Shown here one piece after another: positions 1 through 7,377 of a DNA stretch of 64,000 nt (the stretch's first letter is position 1; each line of letters starts with the position of its first letter). The DNA is from Candidatus Kapaibacterium sp. (GTDB lineage: Bacteria > Bacteroidota > Ignavibacteria > Kapaibacteriales > JAEUSM01). The DNA is taken from positions 81,200-145,199 of the forward strand of contig JAEUSM010000011.1 in assembly GCA_016788785.1 (NCBI GenBank), read 5' to 3'. A program made the position numbers and the translations under genes. Below the pieces are notes generated by a model. That model had not been told where the DNA came from, searched no databases, and worked only from the letters and a program-made list of their open reading frames with translations.

Positions 1-1022
1 GTTTCGATTGATGCTAAGGCAGCATGTTCATTTCGAGAACGAATAAGTAATGCTTTAACAGCATCACATGCATCACGTGCATTACCTGGTAAAAGAAATT
101 CACGTTGTTTTACTGTTTTTCGAGACTTATGCCAATCTGAGGCTGCTGTTCCCCAAAGTTTTACTACTTTTGCCCCTTTAACAACTTGTGAAACAAAAGG
201 TATTGCTCCGCTAATAAACTCTTCTAGAAAATCCAACCCCAATTCCTCAATGATATCTCCTATATCAAATGAATCGAATAACTCAAATAGCAATTTAAAT
301 ACTTTATCGATACCCGGTATACTCAAAAGATTTGGGATTCTAAATGCACTTAAATCCAATTGAGATAGGTCTATTGACGGTAAATCGATTGATGGTAAAT
401 TGGGGAAATTTACATCTGGTATATTTACATTAGGTAATTCAATATTGAAATCAAATGTAAAAAACTCTGGAAATTTTGCCCTAATATCAGGGAAAAGTAC
501 ATCAAAATCGATGTTAAGAATTTTACTCAGATCTATAAGCAAAGATGGAACGGTAATTTCTGGAAATTTTTTCAAAAGTGCATAAACTAATGCTCTCAAA
601 GAAATATCAGGCAGTAGGTCCTTGTATTTTAATATTCCTTTTAAATTTAATCGAACTGTGGGTAAATCAAAATCCCATAGTAGACCTAACTTAATATCTG
701 GAATCCAAGATAAATTAATTCCAGGTAAAGAGAGTGTTGGAAGGCGAAAATCGACTAAAGCACGAAGATCAATATCTTTGAATAAATTAATATTTAAAGA
801 AGGTACTCCAAGTTTTGGTACAGTGACACCCGGAATTGTACCAACGGCTTTTTTCATGTTTTTTGCCTCTAACAATAGAGTTTTGGCATCTTCAACCCTA
901 CTTTTAGGTATCAATTGTGTTCCTTCAAACATCTTTTGTAATGCTAGCCTACGTTCACGTTTGATTTCCATGAATGCGGCTTGCAGGGCGAGTTCTTCTT
1001 TAAATGTTAGTGGCATAGCCAT
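1..1022 (-). CDS. Leu-Pro-x-Ile repeat protein of unknown function, 3' part outside window
   Basis: The minus strand is open without a stop from an ATG at 1022 to the window edge, at least 340 codons; a second ATG lies two codons in. I do not recognise a family. The first 60 or so residues are charged and helical (KEELALQAAFMEIKRERR), followed by about 180 residues with recurring short units of the type LPxIxLP, IPGV and VPxL, giving Pro every 6 to 12 residues with hydrophobic partners. A more hydrophobic stretch follows (FISGAIPFVSQVVKGAKVV), then a basic segment. The regular Pro/Ile/Leu spacing suggests an elongated or solenoid-like fold; that is inference. It begins 21 nt after the stop of the GHKL ATPase gene on the same strand, with GAAGAAAG before the start, so the two are probably co-transcribed. 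Short plus-strand ORFs here are shadows. Confidence 0.8.
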   Translation of the reverse strand, partial: MAMPLTFKEELALQAAFMEIKRERRLALQKMFEGTQLIPKSRVEDAKTLLLEAKNMKKAVGTIPGVTVPKLGVPSLNINLFKDIDLRALVDFRLPTLSLPGINLSWIPDIKLGLLWDFDLPTVRLNLKGILKYKDLLPDISLRALVYALLKKFPEITVPSLLIDLSKILNIDFDVLFPDIRAKFPEFFTFDFNIELPNVNIPDVNFPNLPSIDLPSIDLSQLDLSAFRIPNLLSIPGIDKVFKLLFELFDSFDIGDIIEELGLDFLEEFISGAIPFVSQVVKGAKVVKLWGTAASDWHKSRKTVKQREFLLPGNARDACDAVKALLIRSRNEHAALASIE

Positions 1023-1043
1023 CTTTCTTCATTAGATTTTGAA

Positions 1044-2924
1044 TTATAATTGTTTTGTTTTTTTCATTTTCAAATGGACTGTTCCAACCTTAGGTATAAA
1101 AGACTGTAAAGTTTGTTGGAGAGGTTCATTGTTTTCTAAAAAATACTCTTTGTATTCATTGAATATTGCATAACCTTTTGAAATTAGCTCATCCCATGTA
1201 ATAACGAGAATGTACGGAAATGCTTCAAATGGTTGTAAATAGTCGCCTACCTTCGTACCATTTCGTTCTACTTCGTAGGAAATTCCCCCAGCAATGACCA
1301 AAAGTGCATCTGTATCATCGATAGTTTCGTATTGCTCTAATTCTTTTGCAGTCAAAACAGCATCAGAATGATATAAATGAATTTTTCTCTGCGATGGAAC
1401 ACTATCATGCAGTGTTGTTACTTTCATAGAACCAATCTTTTTATGTGATTCTATTTCTTCTATTTCTATGCTTTCAACGAATGTATGTAGATGTTCAGAA
1501 AACAACCATAGCAATGACTGAGCATTTTCAACTATGGAAGTTTCTGTAGGTTTTTTCTCACCTCGCAGTAATATTGCCAAACTATGAAGTTGTCGTTGTT
1601 GAAGTAGTAGAGAAGCAATTTTTTGGACTCTGTGAAGAATGGATTTTTCTACTAACAATCGTAGAAAATCTTGTACAGAGGGATCATCAATATCTACATA
1701 CTCTGGAAGTATATCCATCAAAGTATTAGTATACATCGCTGATTGAAACATCGTAAAAATTGTACGAAGATGTTTTGCTGACAATTCCAAGATATCAGTA
1801 TGAGTATGAGCATAAAACATCAATCGGTCAAAAGTCAGTTTTTCTAACAATTGTTCATCAACAATTATTCGATATGGGTAAAAGTTCTGCCCTCGTAGTT
1901 TGGAAATAAAACCATCGAAATCATTTTCTTTTTCTGTCAAATATTCACGAACCTGCATATCCACAAACTGCGAAAAATGCTCGATATATGAATTTTTTTC
2001 CTTCGATTTGAGTATCGAAGAATCTAATATTTCTTCATCAATAAATGGAGATTCCACAGTCATTACTCTTGCACGACCGTCGTTAAACCCATAGTCGTAT
2101 GCATACGAATGAACTGTTTTTTCTTGATTGTTTTTTGTGTTTTTTAACTGAATGTAATTATTGATTTTGTCATTTTCGACAGTTTTGACCACAAACCGAA
2201 CGGGTTGTTCAATTCCTTTTGCATCTATATATAAATGAGAAAAGGATTCTTCAGATTCGTCAGTAAAACCATCTGCTGAAAGTGGAGTATCATTTATATG
2301 AAAGAGCACTTTTTTTTCTAAAATGGTTTCAGGGAAAAATTGCAGTAAGGAAACACCTAAAATATTTGGTAAAAAATCTTCTGTTATTTTCCGTTTATCC
2401 GCTTTTGTCAATTCTTCATATTTCCAAGGTTTCGCAATTGTGATTTGGAAATAACTTCTTGGCTCAATGCTCTTTTCAACAACCACTTCCGTAGAAAAGT
2501 TTTCTAATACATCAGCTTCGACTAATTGCTCATACGTCATGGTAAATCGAGAAGTTAAAAACTCCATCGACGCTTCATCATACGAGGATGTTTCCACTTG
2601 AATGACGGTTCCTATTTGAAAACAGGAAAATCTTCCAACGCCATTTTTCCCACGAATTTGCGTTGCAATTCTGAATAGTGATTGTTCCAAATTCGAAAAT
2701 TGCACCCCAACACCATCATCTAATATTGTAATAGAACGCAAACGAGCATTCATACTCAAATGCTCATCATCATCAATATCTATATCGATGTATACATTCA
2801 TCGCATCGGATTCGATGGAGTTTTTTATGAGTTCGCATAACGCTAAAAAACTCGAGCCAGAACGAGGTAAGGTTTTTGTTAAAAGTGTATGATTGGTTGC
2901 AAATTTGAGAAAAGAAGAGGGCAT
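1044..2924 (-). CDS. GHKL-fold (HSP90/histidine-kinase-like) ATP-binding protein
   Basis: 626 residues. The N-terminal 100 residues carry the Bergerat ATP-binding motifs: N box ELIKNSIESDA at 31-41, G1 box DDGVG at 69-73 and G2 box GKNGVGRFS at 92-100. This is the arrangement of the HATPase_c_3 group (HSP90, MutL, MORC-like) rather than of sensor kinases, and no histidine dimerisation domain or membrane segment is seen. The remaining 500 residues are not recognised; they include a Lys/Glu-rich middle and a C-terminal alpha/beta-looking segment (DALLVIAGG near residue 545). Such proteins act as ATP-driven clamps; the client here is unknown. A Bacteroidetes-like -7 element (TATCTTTG, 2953-2960) precedes it. 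It lies directly upstream of the Leu-Pro repeat protein, which may be its partner. Confidence 0.85.
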   Translation of the reverse strand: MPSSFLKFATNHTLLTKTLPRSGSSFLALCELIKNSIESDAMNVYIDIDIDDDEHLSMNARLRSITILDDGVGVQFSNLEQSLFRIATQIRGKNGVGRFSCFQIGTVIQVETSSYDEASMEFLTSRFTMTYEQLVEADVLENFSTEVVVEKSIEPRSYFQITIAKPWKYEELTKADKRKITEDFLPNILGVSLLQFFPETILEKKVLFHINDTPLSADGFTDESEESFSHLYIDAKGIEQPVRFVVKTVENDKINNYIQLKNTKNNQEKTVHSYAYDYGFNDGRARVMTVESPFIDEEILDSSILKSKEKNSYIEHFSQFVDMQVREYLTEKENDFDGFISKLRGQNFYPYRIIVDEQLLEKLTFDRLMFYAHTHTDILELSAKHLRTIFTMFQSAMYTNTLMDILPEYVDIDDPSVQDFLRLLVEKSILHRVQKIASLLLQQRQLHSLAILLRGEKKPTETSIVENAQSLLWLFSEHLHTFVESIEIEEIESHKKIGSMKVTTLHDSVPSQRKIHLYHSDAVLTAKELEQYETIDDTDALLVIAGGISYEVERNGTKVGDYLQPFEAFPYILVITWDELISKGYAIFNEYKEYFLENNEPLQQTLQSFIPKVGTVHLKMKKTKQL

Positions 2925-2952
2925 AACAAGTATAGAAATGATACATATACAA

Positions 2953-2960
2953 CAAAGATA
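2953..2960 (-). promoter_or_regulatory. candidate -7 element of the GHKL ATPase gene
   Basis: Minus-strand TATCTTTG fits the Bacteroidetes TAnnTTTG consensus 29 nt before the start codon. No convincing TTTG is seen at the -33 distance, so support is moderate. The rest of the 242-nt divergent region (2925-3166) holds another TACATTTG on the plus strand at 3058-3065, about 100 nt before the FmdB-like gene, and nothing else recognisable. Confidence 0.35.
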
Positions 2961-3166
2961 CTCAATTCTTATGTAACTACATTTGTTCCCATTAATATTA
3001 AGAATGAATATTCTTCATTGAGAACGTTTTTTTCGAATTTTTTCTTGTAGCATATACTACATTTGTAACAAATTTGGGGTAGAAAAGTAAAAATAATTCT
3101 ACTATAAATCCGTGTAACTTTTCGAGCCAAATATCAGTAAATAAAGAAATATATATAGAGTCGAAT

Positions 3167-3424
3167 ATGCCAACTTACGATTACGTTTGTACCACGTGCG
3201 GAAAAACATTTGAACATTTCCAGTCTATCAAATCTGACCCATTAACCCATTGTATTGAAAGTGTTTGTGAGCAAATTGAAAAGGGTAATGGAACTGTTCA
3301 ACGGAAGATTTCCAATGGGTCTGGTCTGGTGTTTAATGGAAGTGGCTTTTATCTGACAGATTATGTTCAGAAGAAAAGTTCATCAACATCGACATCAAAC
3401 GATACAAGCTCGAGTGCTTCATGA
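3167..3424 (+). CDS. FmdB/CxxC-family zinc-ribbon regulatory protein
   Basis: 85 residues beginning MPTYDYVCTTCG, the signature of the FmdB putative regulatory family, small zinc-ribbon proteins of unclear role. The first knuckle is C8-x2-C11. The second is unusual: C29 and C34 are separated by four residues instead of two, with a few extra residues before the conserved segment GSGFYLTDY near the C-terminus. The last 17 residues are a Ser/Thr-rich tail. The stop codon overlaps the start of the downstream helicase gene (ATGA, 3421-3424), so the two are translationally coupled and co-transcribed. Possible -7 element TACATTTG at 3058-3065. The family call is firm; the function is not known. Confidence 0.9.
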   Translation: MPTYDYVCTTCGKTFEHFQSIKSDPLTHCIESVCEQIEKGNGTVQRKISNGSGLVFNGSGFYLTDYVQKKSSSTSTSNDTSSSAS

Positions 3425-5679
3425 TGTTGTTTAACGAAGCTGATACAAACAAAGAACCTTCTTACTTAGAGTTGCTCAATCCAGCACAACGAACCGCTGT
3501 GGAAACAACGGAGGGTCCGGTGCTTATAATTGCAGGTGCTGGTAGTGGGAAAACCCGTGTTTTGGCATATAGGGTCGCTCATTTGATTTATCAAGGTGTT
3601 CCTCCACGTTCCATTTTAGCACTTACCTTCACTAACAAAGCTGCTACGGAAATGAAAGAGCGAATTTCAGCGATAGTTGGTGATGATAAATCATCCATGG
3701 TTTGGGCAGGAACTTTTCACTCAATTTTTGCTCGATTATTACGGCAAGTTGCTTCATCATTGGGCTACACATCGTCTTTTTCTATTTACGATACAGAAGA
3801 TTCTACTTCATTATTACGAAAAATATTAGTTGATTTTCAAATTGACCCCAAAACATCCTCTCCAAAATCATTTTTGCATGGAATTTCGAAAGCAAAAAAT
3901 GAATTGAAATCATGGCAAGATTTTGCTGACGATACTTCGCCTCAGATGAAGGTGTTTGTCAGTGTCTATAAAGAATACGAACAACGATTACGTGCTTACA
4001 ATGCAATGGATTTTGATGATATTCTCATCAATATGATTCGTTTTCTTCAACTCTCTCCGCAAACATTGGAATTTATGCAACAGCGATTCCAATACATACT
4101 CATTGATGAGTATCAAGATACTAACCGTAGTCAATATATCTCCACAAAGCTTATGGCAGAAGCTCACAAAAACATTTGTGTTGTTGGTGATGATGCTCAA
4201 TCTATTTATGCATGGCGAGGTGCAGATATTCGTAATATCTTAGAGTTTCAAAAAGACTACCCAGATGCTTTAGCAGTACGTTTGGAACAAAACTATCGTT
4301 CGACAAAAACCATTCTCAATGCGGCAAATGCTGTCATTGCACATAATACCCATCAGTTAAAAAAAGAGCTTTTTACGGAAAATCCAGAAGGTCCTGCTAT
4401 CACACTCATGGAAACACAAGTTGATAGGGTGGAAGCTGAACGAATTTGTCAACGGATATTAATTGATACCTCTACTCGTGGTGATCTTCAGTTAAAAGAT
4501 ATTGCCATTTTATACCGAACAAATGCACAGTCGCAAATAATTGAGGATACACTTCGCAAAAACAACCTAAAGTATACTATTATTGGTGGTATGTCCTTTT
4601 ACAAACGAAAAGAGATAAAGGATATATTGGCATATTTGAAATTGCTTATAAATCCATCTGACCAAGAAAGTTTGAGTAGGGTTTGCGATTTGACGACAGG
4701 AATTGGCAAAACATCACTTATGAAGGTCGAAGTCTATGCTAAAATGAATCGTATTGATTTGATTGAAGCATTTTCACAGGTTCACGAAATCGACGGTATC
4801 ACTAAAAAAGCTGCTGATGCGATGATGCAACTTGCTACCTTGGTAGAAGACAACAAATTCCGTTTAGACCACGAACCTCACGCTGATGTTGCAATTTCCT
4901 ATATTGAACAATCAAATTATCTGAAATTATATTCGAATACTGACGATGAAGATATGCAGGATCGATTACGAAATATCGAAACTTTCGTAGAAAATCTTCG
5001 TATTTATCTTGAAAATGAAGAGAATATCAACCAAGAAGATGCAACAAAACCTACCATTCAAGAGTATCTCCATCAAATGGCGTTAATTTCGGATATTGAT
5101 ACTTTAGATTTGAACGCTGATAGAATTTCCGTAATGACCTTACATTCGGCGAAAGGTTTGGAATTTGATACTGTGTTTTTAGCTGGATTGGAAGATGGAT
5201 TATTTCCATTGACTCGTGAAACCTCAACCAAAAAAGACAAAGAAGAAGAACGTCGTTTGTTTTACGTTGGTATCACTCGAGCAAAGAAAAAACTCTATAT
5301 CAGTTATGCAAAACAACGAATGCGATATGGATATTCAACGTTTTCAGCACCATCGCCATTTTTAGCGGAAATTCCTGAAGAATTATTTGAACAACGCCAT
5401 TCACTCACAAATTCACGTACCGTTAATTCGCAGGTAAAAAAACCGACGACAATGACATCAACCTCGTATTTCCAAAATGAAATGCCAGAGGAAAATTATT
5501 CGCAATTGGAGGAACATTCTATGTACACCGTTGGTATGATGGTACGCCATCGATCATTTGGAGAAGGTAAAATCATTCGAATTTCTGGTGGTGGCGAATC
5601 TGCTCAAGTGGAAGTAACCTTCCGTTCAGTTGGCCAAAAAAAACTGATGTTAAAATTTGCAAAATTAGAAATTATTTAA
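3421..5679 (+). CDS. pcrA: UvrD/PcrA-type ATP-dependent DNA helicase
   Basis: 752 residues, the usual length for superfamily 1A 3'-to-5' helicases. Seen: Q-motif region LNPAQRTAVE, Walker A GAGSGKT at 39-45, motif Ia TFTNKAATEMKER, motif II DEYQDTN, motif III GDDAQSIYAWRGA, motif IV QNYRST, motif V VMTLHSAKGLEFD and motif VI RRLFYVGITRAK. The C-terminal 50 residues form the Tudor-like RNA-polymerase-contacting domain typical of PcrA (VGMMVRHRSFGEGKI). It acts in nucleotide-excision and mismatch repair and in clearing recombination or transcription blocks. The ATG overlaps the FmdB stop by 4 nt. PcrA and UvrD cannot be separated from sequence alone here; Rep is less likely because of the C-terminal domain. 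Confidence 0.95.
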   Translation: MMLFNEADTNKEPSYLELLNPAQRTAVETTEGPVLIIAGAGSGKTRVLAYRVAHLIYQGVPPRSILALTFTNKAATEMKERISAIVGDDKSSMVWAGTFHSIFARLLRQVASSLGYTSSFSIYDTEDSTSLLRKILVDFQIDPKTSSPKSFLHGISKAKNELKSWQDFADDTSPQMKVFVSVYKEYEQRLRAYNAMDFDDILINMIRFLQLSPQTLEFMQQRFQYILIDEYQDTNRSQYISTKLMAEAHKNICVVGDDAQSIYAWRGADIRNILEFQKDYPDALAVRLEQNYRSTKTILNAANAVIAHNTHQLKKELFTENPEGPAITLMETQVDRVEAERICQRILIDTSTRGDLQLKDIAILYRTNAQSQIIEDTLRKNNLKYTIIGGMSFYKRKEIKDILAYLKLLINPSDQESLSRVCDLTTGIGKTSLMKVEVYAKMNRIDLIEAFSQVHEIDGITKKAADAMMQLATLVEDNKFRLDHEPHADVAISYIEQSNYLKLYSNTDDEDMQDRLRNIETFVENLRIYLENEENINQEDATKPTIQEYLHQMALISDIDTLDLNADRISVMTLHSAKGLEFDTVFLAGLEDGLFPLTRETSTKKDKEEERRLFYVGITRAKKKLYISYAKQRMRYGYSTFSAPSPFLAEIPEELFEQRHSLTNSRTVNSQVKKPTTMTSTSYFQNEMPEENYSQLEEHSMYTVGMMVRHRSFGEGKIIRISGGGESAQVEVTFRSVGQKKLMLKFAKLEII

Positions 5680-5698
5680 TCATTTTTATACATACAAT

Positions 5699-5992
5699 AT
5701 GTCAATCCCAACTATTACCACAACTGAACTGAAAGAACGCATTGCCTCCGGTGTAACACCCATTCTATTGGATGTTCGCCAACCTGAAGAACATGCTGAA
5801 CGCAATATCGAAGGCAATATCTTCATTCCGCTTGGTGAACTTCGCACTCGAGTCGACGAACTTACTCCCTACAAAGACCAAGAAATCATTGTTTATTGCC
5901 GTTCAGGCGGACGCTCCGCAACAGCAGTTCAATTCCTCCAAGAGCAAGGCTACACAGCCACCAATCTTACAGGTGGCATCACACAATGGTAA
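5699..5992 (+). CDS. Single-domain rhodanese-like sulfurtransferase
   Basis: 97 residues forming one rhodanese domain: start ITTTELKERI, LLDVRQPEEHAERNIEGN as the CH2A-like motif, and the active-site loop VYCRSGGRSA with catalytic Cys67, followed by LTGGITQW at the end. Cytoplasmic, no signal peptide. Members such as GlpE and PspE move sulfur from thiosulfate or persulfide donors to thiophilic acceptors; the physiological substrate cannot be read from the sequence. It starts 19 nt after the helicase stop and is followed by an intrinsic terminator at 6053-6077, so it is the last gene of the FmdB-helicase-rhodanese operon. Confidence 0.93.
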   Translation: MSIPTITTTELKERIASGVTPILLDVRQPEEHAERNIEGNIFIPLGELRTRVDELTPYKDQEIIVYCRSGGRSATAVQFLQEQGYTATNLTGGITQW

Positions 5993-6016
5993 GAAAATAG
6001 AATAGATTTTGTATAA

Positions 6017-6041
6017 AATTCCCCTCCAAAAGAGGGGAATT
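6017..6041. repeat. short palindrome of a dispersed intergenic repeat family
   Basis: AATTCCCCTC, 5 nt, GAGGGGAATT. Related C/G-rich units (cccctc...gagggg, with the neighbouring phrase gcgagNgagttatc) recur at about 6095-6222, 15785-15805, 48975-49015 and 49125-49265, always between genes. The reading frame at 6076-6276 falls inside this repeat-rich stretch and is not a gene. Confidence 0.6.
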
Positions 6042-6052
6042 GTGATTTGTAG

Positions 6053-6077
6053 GGGCGAAACAATTTTCGCCCTTTTT
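6053..6077 (+). terminator. intrinsic terminator after the rhodanese gene
   Basis: GGGCGAAA, loop CAAT, TTTCGCCC, then five T. It closes the plus-strand operon 3167-5992. Confidence 0.8.
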
Positions 6078-6243
6078 GATTCAGAATTATCCCTTCCCCT
6101 ACTCTATCCCTATATGGGCGAGCGAGTTATCCTATATTTGTTGGGACAAGTCGCGACCTGTCCTTTCGAAAGAATATGAAGCCTCCCCGTCTTTCAACCA
6201 CCCTCTCCAAGGGAGGGGAATTTTAATTAAACTCAAAAAAGTC

Positions 6244-6274
6244 AAAAAAAAAAAGCCCCAATTTGGGGCTTTTT
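6244..6274 (-). terminator. intrinsic terminator after nuoB
   Basis: Stem AAAAGCCCC / GGGGCTTTT (6251-6274) with an 11-nt T run on the minus strand, 16 nt past the nuoB stop. It ends the nuoAB transcript, confirming that no further nuo gene follows. Confidence 0.9.
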
Positions 6275-6289
6275 AGTATAATCGTTAAA

Positions 6290-6829
6290 TTAGTCGATGG
6301 TGATGTATTCACGTTCTGGGACACGAGCGTTTGCTTTTTTGTGTCCTTCGATGTCTAAAAGTGTTGGTTTATACGCTCCAACTTTCGCTTGAACGGTCAT
6401 CAACGCTTTCAACAATGCTTCAGGACGTGGAGGACATCCAGATACATACACGTCAACAGGTAAGAACTGGTCTATACCTTGCACTACAGAATATGAACGG
6501 AACATTCCACCAGTGGAAGCACAAACTCCCATAGAAATTACCCATTTGGGGTCTGGCATTTGGTCGTAAATTTTACGAACAACTGACGCCATTTTATAGG
6601 TAACAGTTCCTGCAACGATGAGTAAATCACACTGACGTGGTGAAAAACGCATTGCCTCAGAACCAAATCGTGCAACATCAAAACGAGAAGAAGCAAATGC
6701 CATCATCTCAATTCCACAACAAGAAATCCCCAGAGGCATAGGAAACAAGGAGTTTTTTTGTGCCCATTTGATAGCGAAATCAACCGTTGTGGTAATAAAA
6801 CCATCTTTTGTTATATCATTTAATCCCAT
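6290..6829 (-). CDS. nuoB: NADH-quinone oxidoreductase subunit B (NuoB)
   Basis: 179 residues. Subunit B (PSST) carries iron-sulfur cluster N2, the last electron carrier before quinone in respiratory complex I. The four ligands are visible: adjacent C37 and C38 in GISCCGIE, C103 in MGVCAST and C132 in VSGCPPRPE. The rest ([28 protein letters not shown]) is typical of the family. Its start overlaps the nuoA end by 10 nt, which indicates translational coupling. Unusually, nuoC and the other subunits do not follow: the gene is closed by a terminator and faces a rhodanese gene on the other strand. Confidence 0.97.
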   Translation of the reverse strand: MGLNDITKDGFITTTVDFAIKWAQKNSLFPMPLGISCCGIEMMAFASSRFDVARFGSEAMRFSPRQCDLLIVAGTVTYKMASVVRKIYDQMPDPKWVISMGVCASTGGMFRSYSVVQGIDQFLPVDVYVSGCPPRPEALLKALMTVQAKVGAYKPTLLDIEGHKKANARVPEREYITID

Positions 6830-7176
6830 TGTAATGCTCCTTTACGCACGACATAAATAAATCCAGCAAAGAGAATAATCATGAACAATGCCATTGCCAC
6901 CATACCAGGAATACCTAAAGTTTGATATCGAACAGCCCATGGGTACATAAATACTATCTCAATATCAAACAAAATAAAAAGCATAGCTACTAAATAGAAT
7001 TTGACAGAGAAACGTTCATGTGCAGAACGAATCGGACGCATACCACTTTCATAAGTAGATGCTTTTTCGCTATTGGAGTTTTTTGGACCCAACCATTCAG
7101 CTGCTTTAAGATTGACGATGCCAAATCCTAAACCAACTATAATCATCAAAAATATCGGTATATAATGTTCTAACAT
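6820..7176 (-). CDS. nuoA: NADH-quinone oxidoreductase subunit A (NuoA)
   Basis: 118 residues with three hydrophobic segments (about 7-27, 62-80 and 90-110) and the conserved loop between the first two ([20 protein letters not shown]). The segment [15 protein letters not shown] is diagnostic, with the acidic DIE motif. NuoA is a small membrane subunit at the quinone-reduction junction of complex I. It is the first gene of a two-gene unit with nuoB (10-nt overlap). The rest of complex I must be encoded elsewhere if the enzyme is functional. Confidence 0.96.
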   Translation of the reverse strand: MLEHYIPIFLMIIVGLGFGIVNLKAAEWLGPKNSNSEKASTYESGMRPIRSAHERFSVKFYLVAMLFILFDIEIVFMYPWAVRYQTLGIPGMVAMALFMIILFAGFIYVVRKGALQWD

Positions 7177-7377
7177 TGCTTTTCTTACTCCTTAAACAAC
7201 GTATGATAATGAAAAGTTCATAAGTAATGAATACAAAAATACCAAAATTTTCTAAGAATGCGAAAGTTTTTTTCATTTTACTGCATATTCACCAACATAT
7301 CCCAAAAGAACAATTTTTTAACCCAAAAAGCGTTCTTACATGACACTTGTATTGTCTATAGAATAAAAACACCAAAT

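Noticed and set aside
400-1035. Plus-strand reading frames of 61 and 137 codons at the left edge
   Set aside because: They are antisense to a long uninterrupted minus-strand gene (1-1022) and have no domain or start signal.
6076-6276. 66-codon reading frame between the rhodanese and nuoB genes
   Set aside because: Composed of dispersed repeat units and the nuoB terminator; no ribosome-binding site or known family.
7258-7377. Forty-codon N-terminal extension of Lon
   Set aside because: Hydrophobic/aromatic sequence unlike Lon; the ATG at 7378 gives the usual start.
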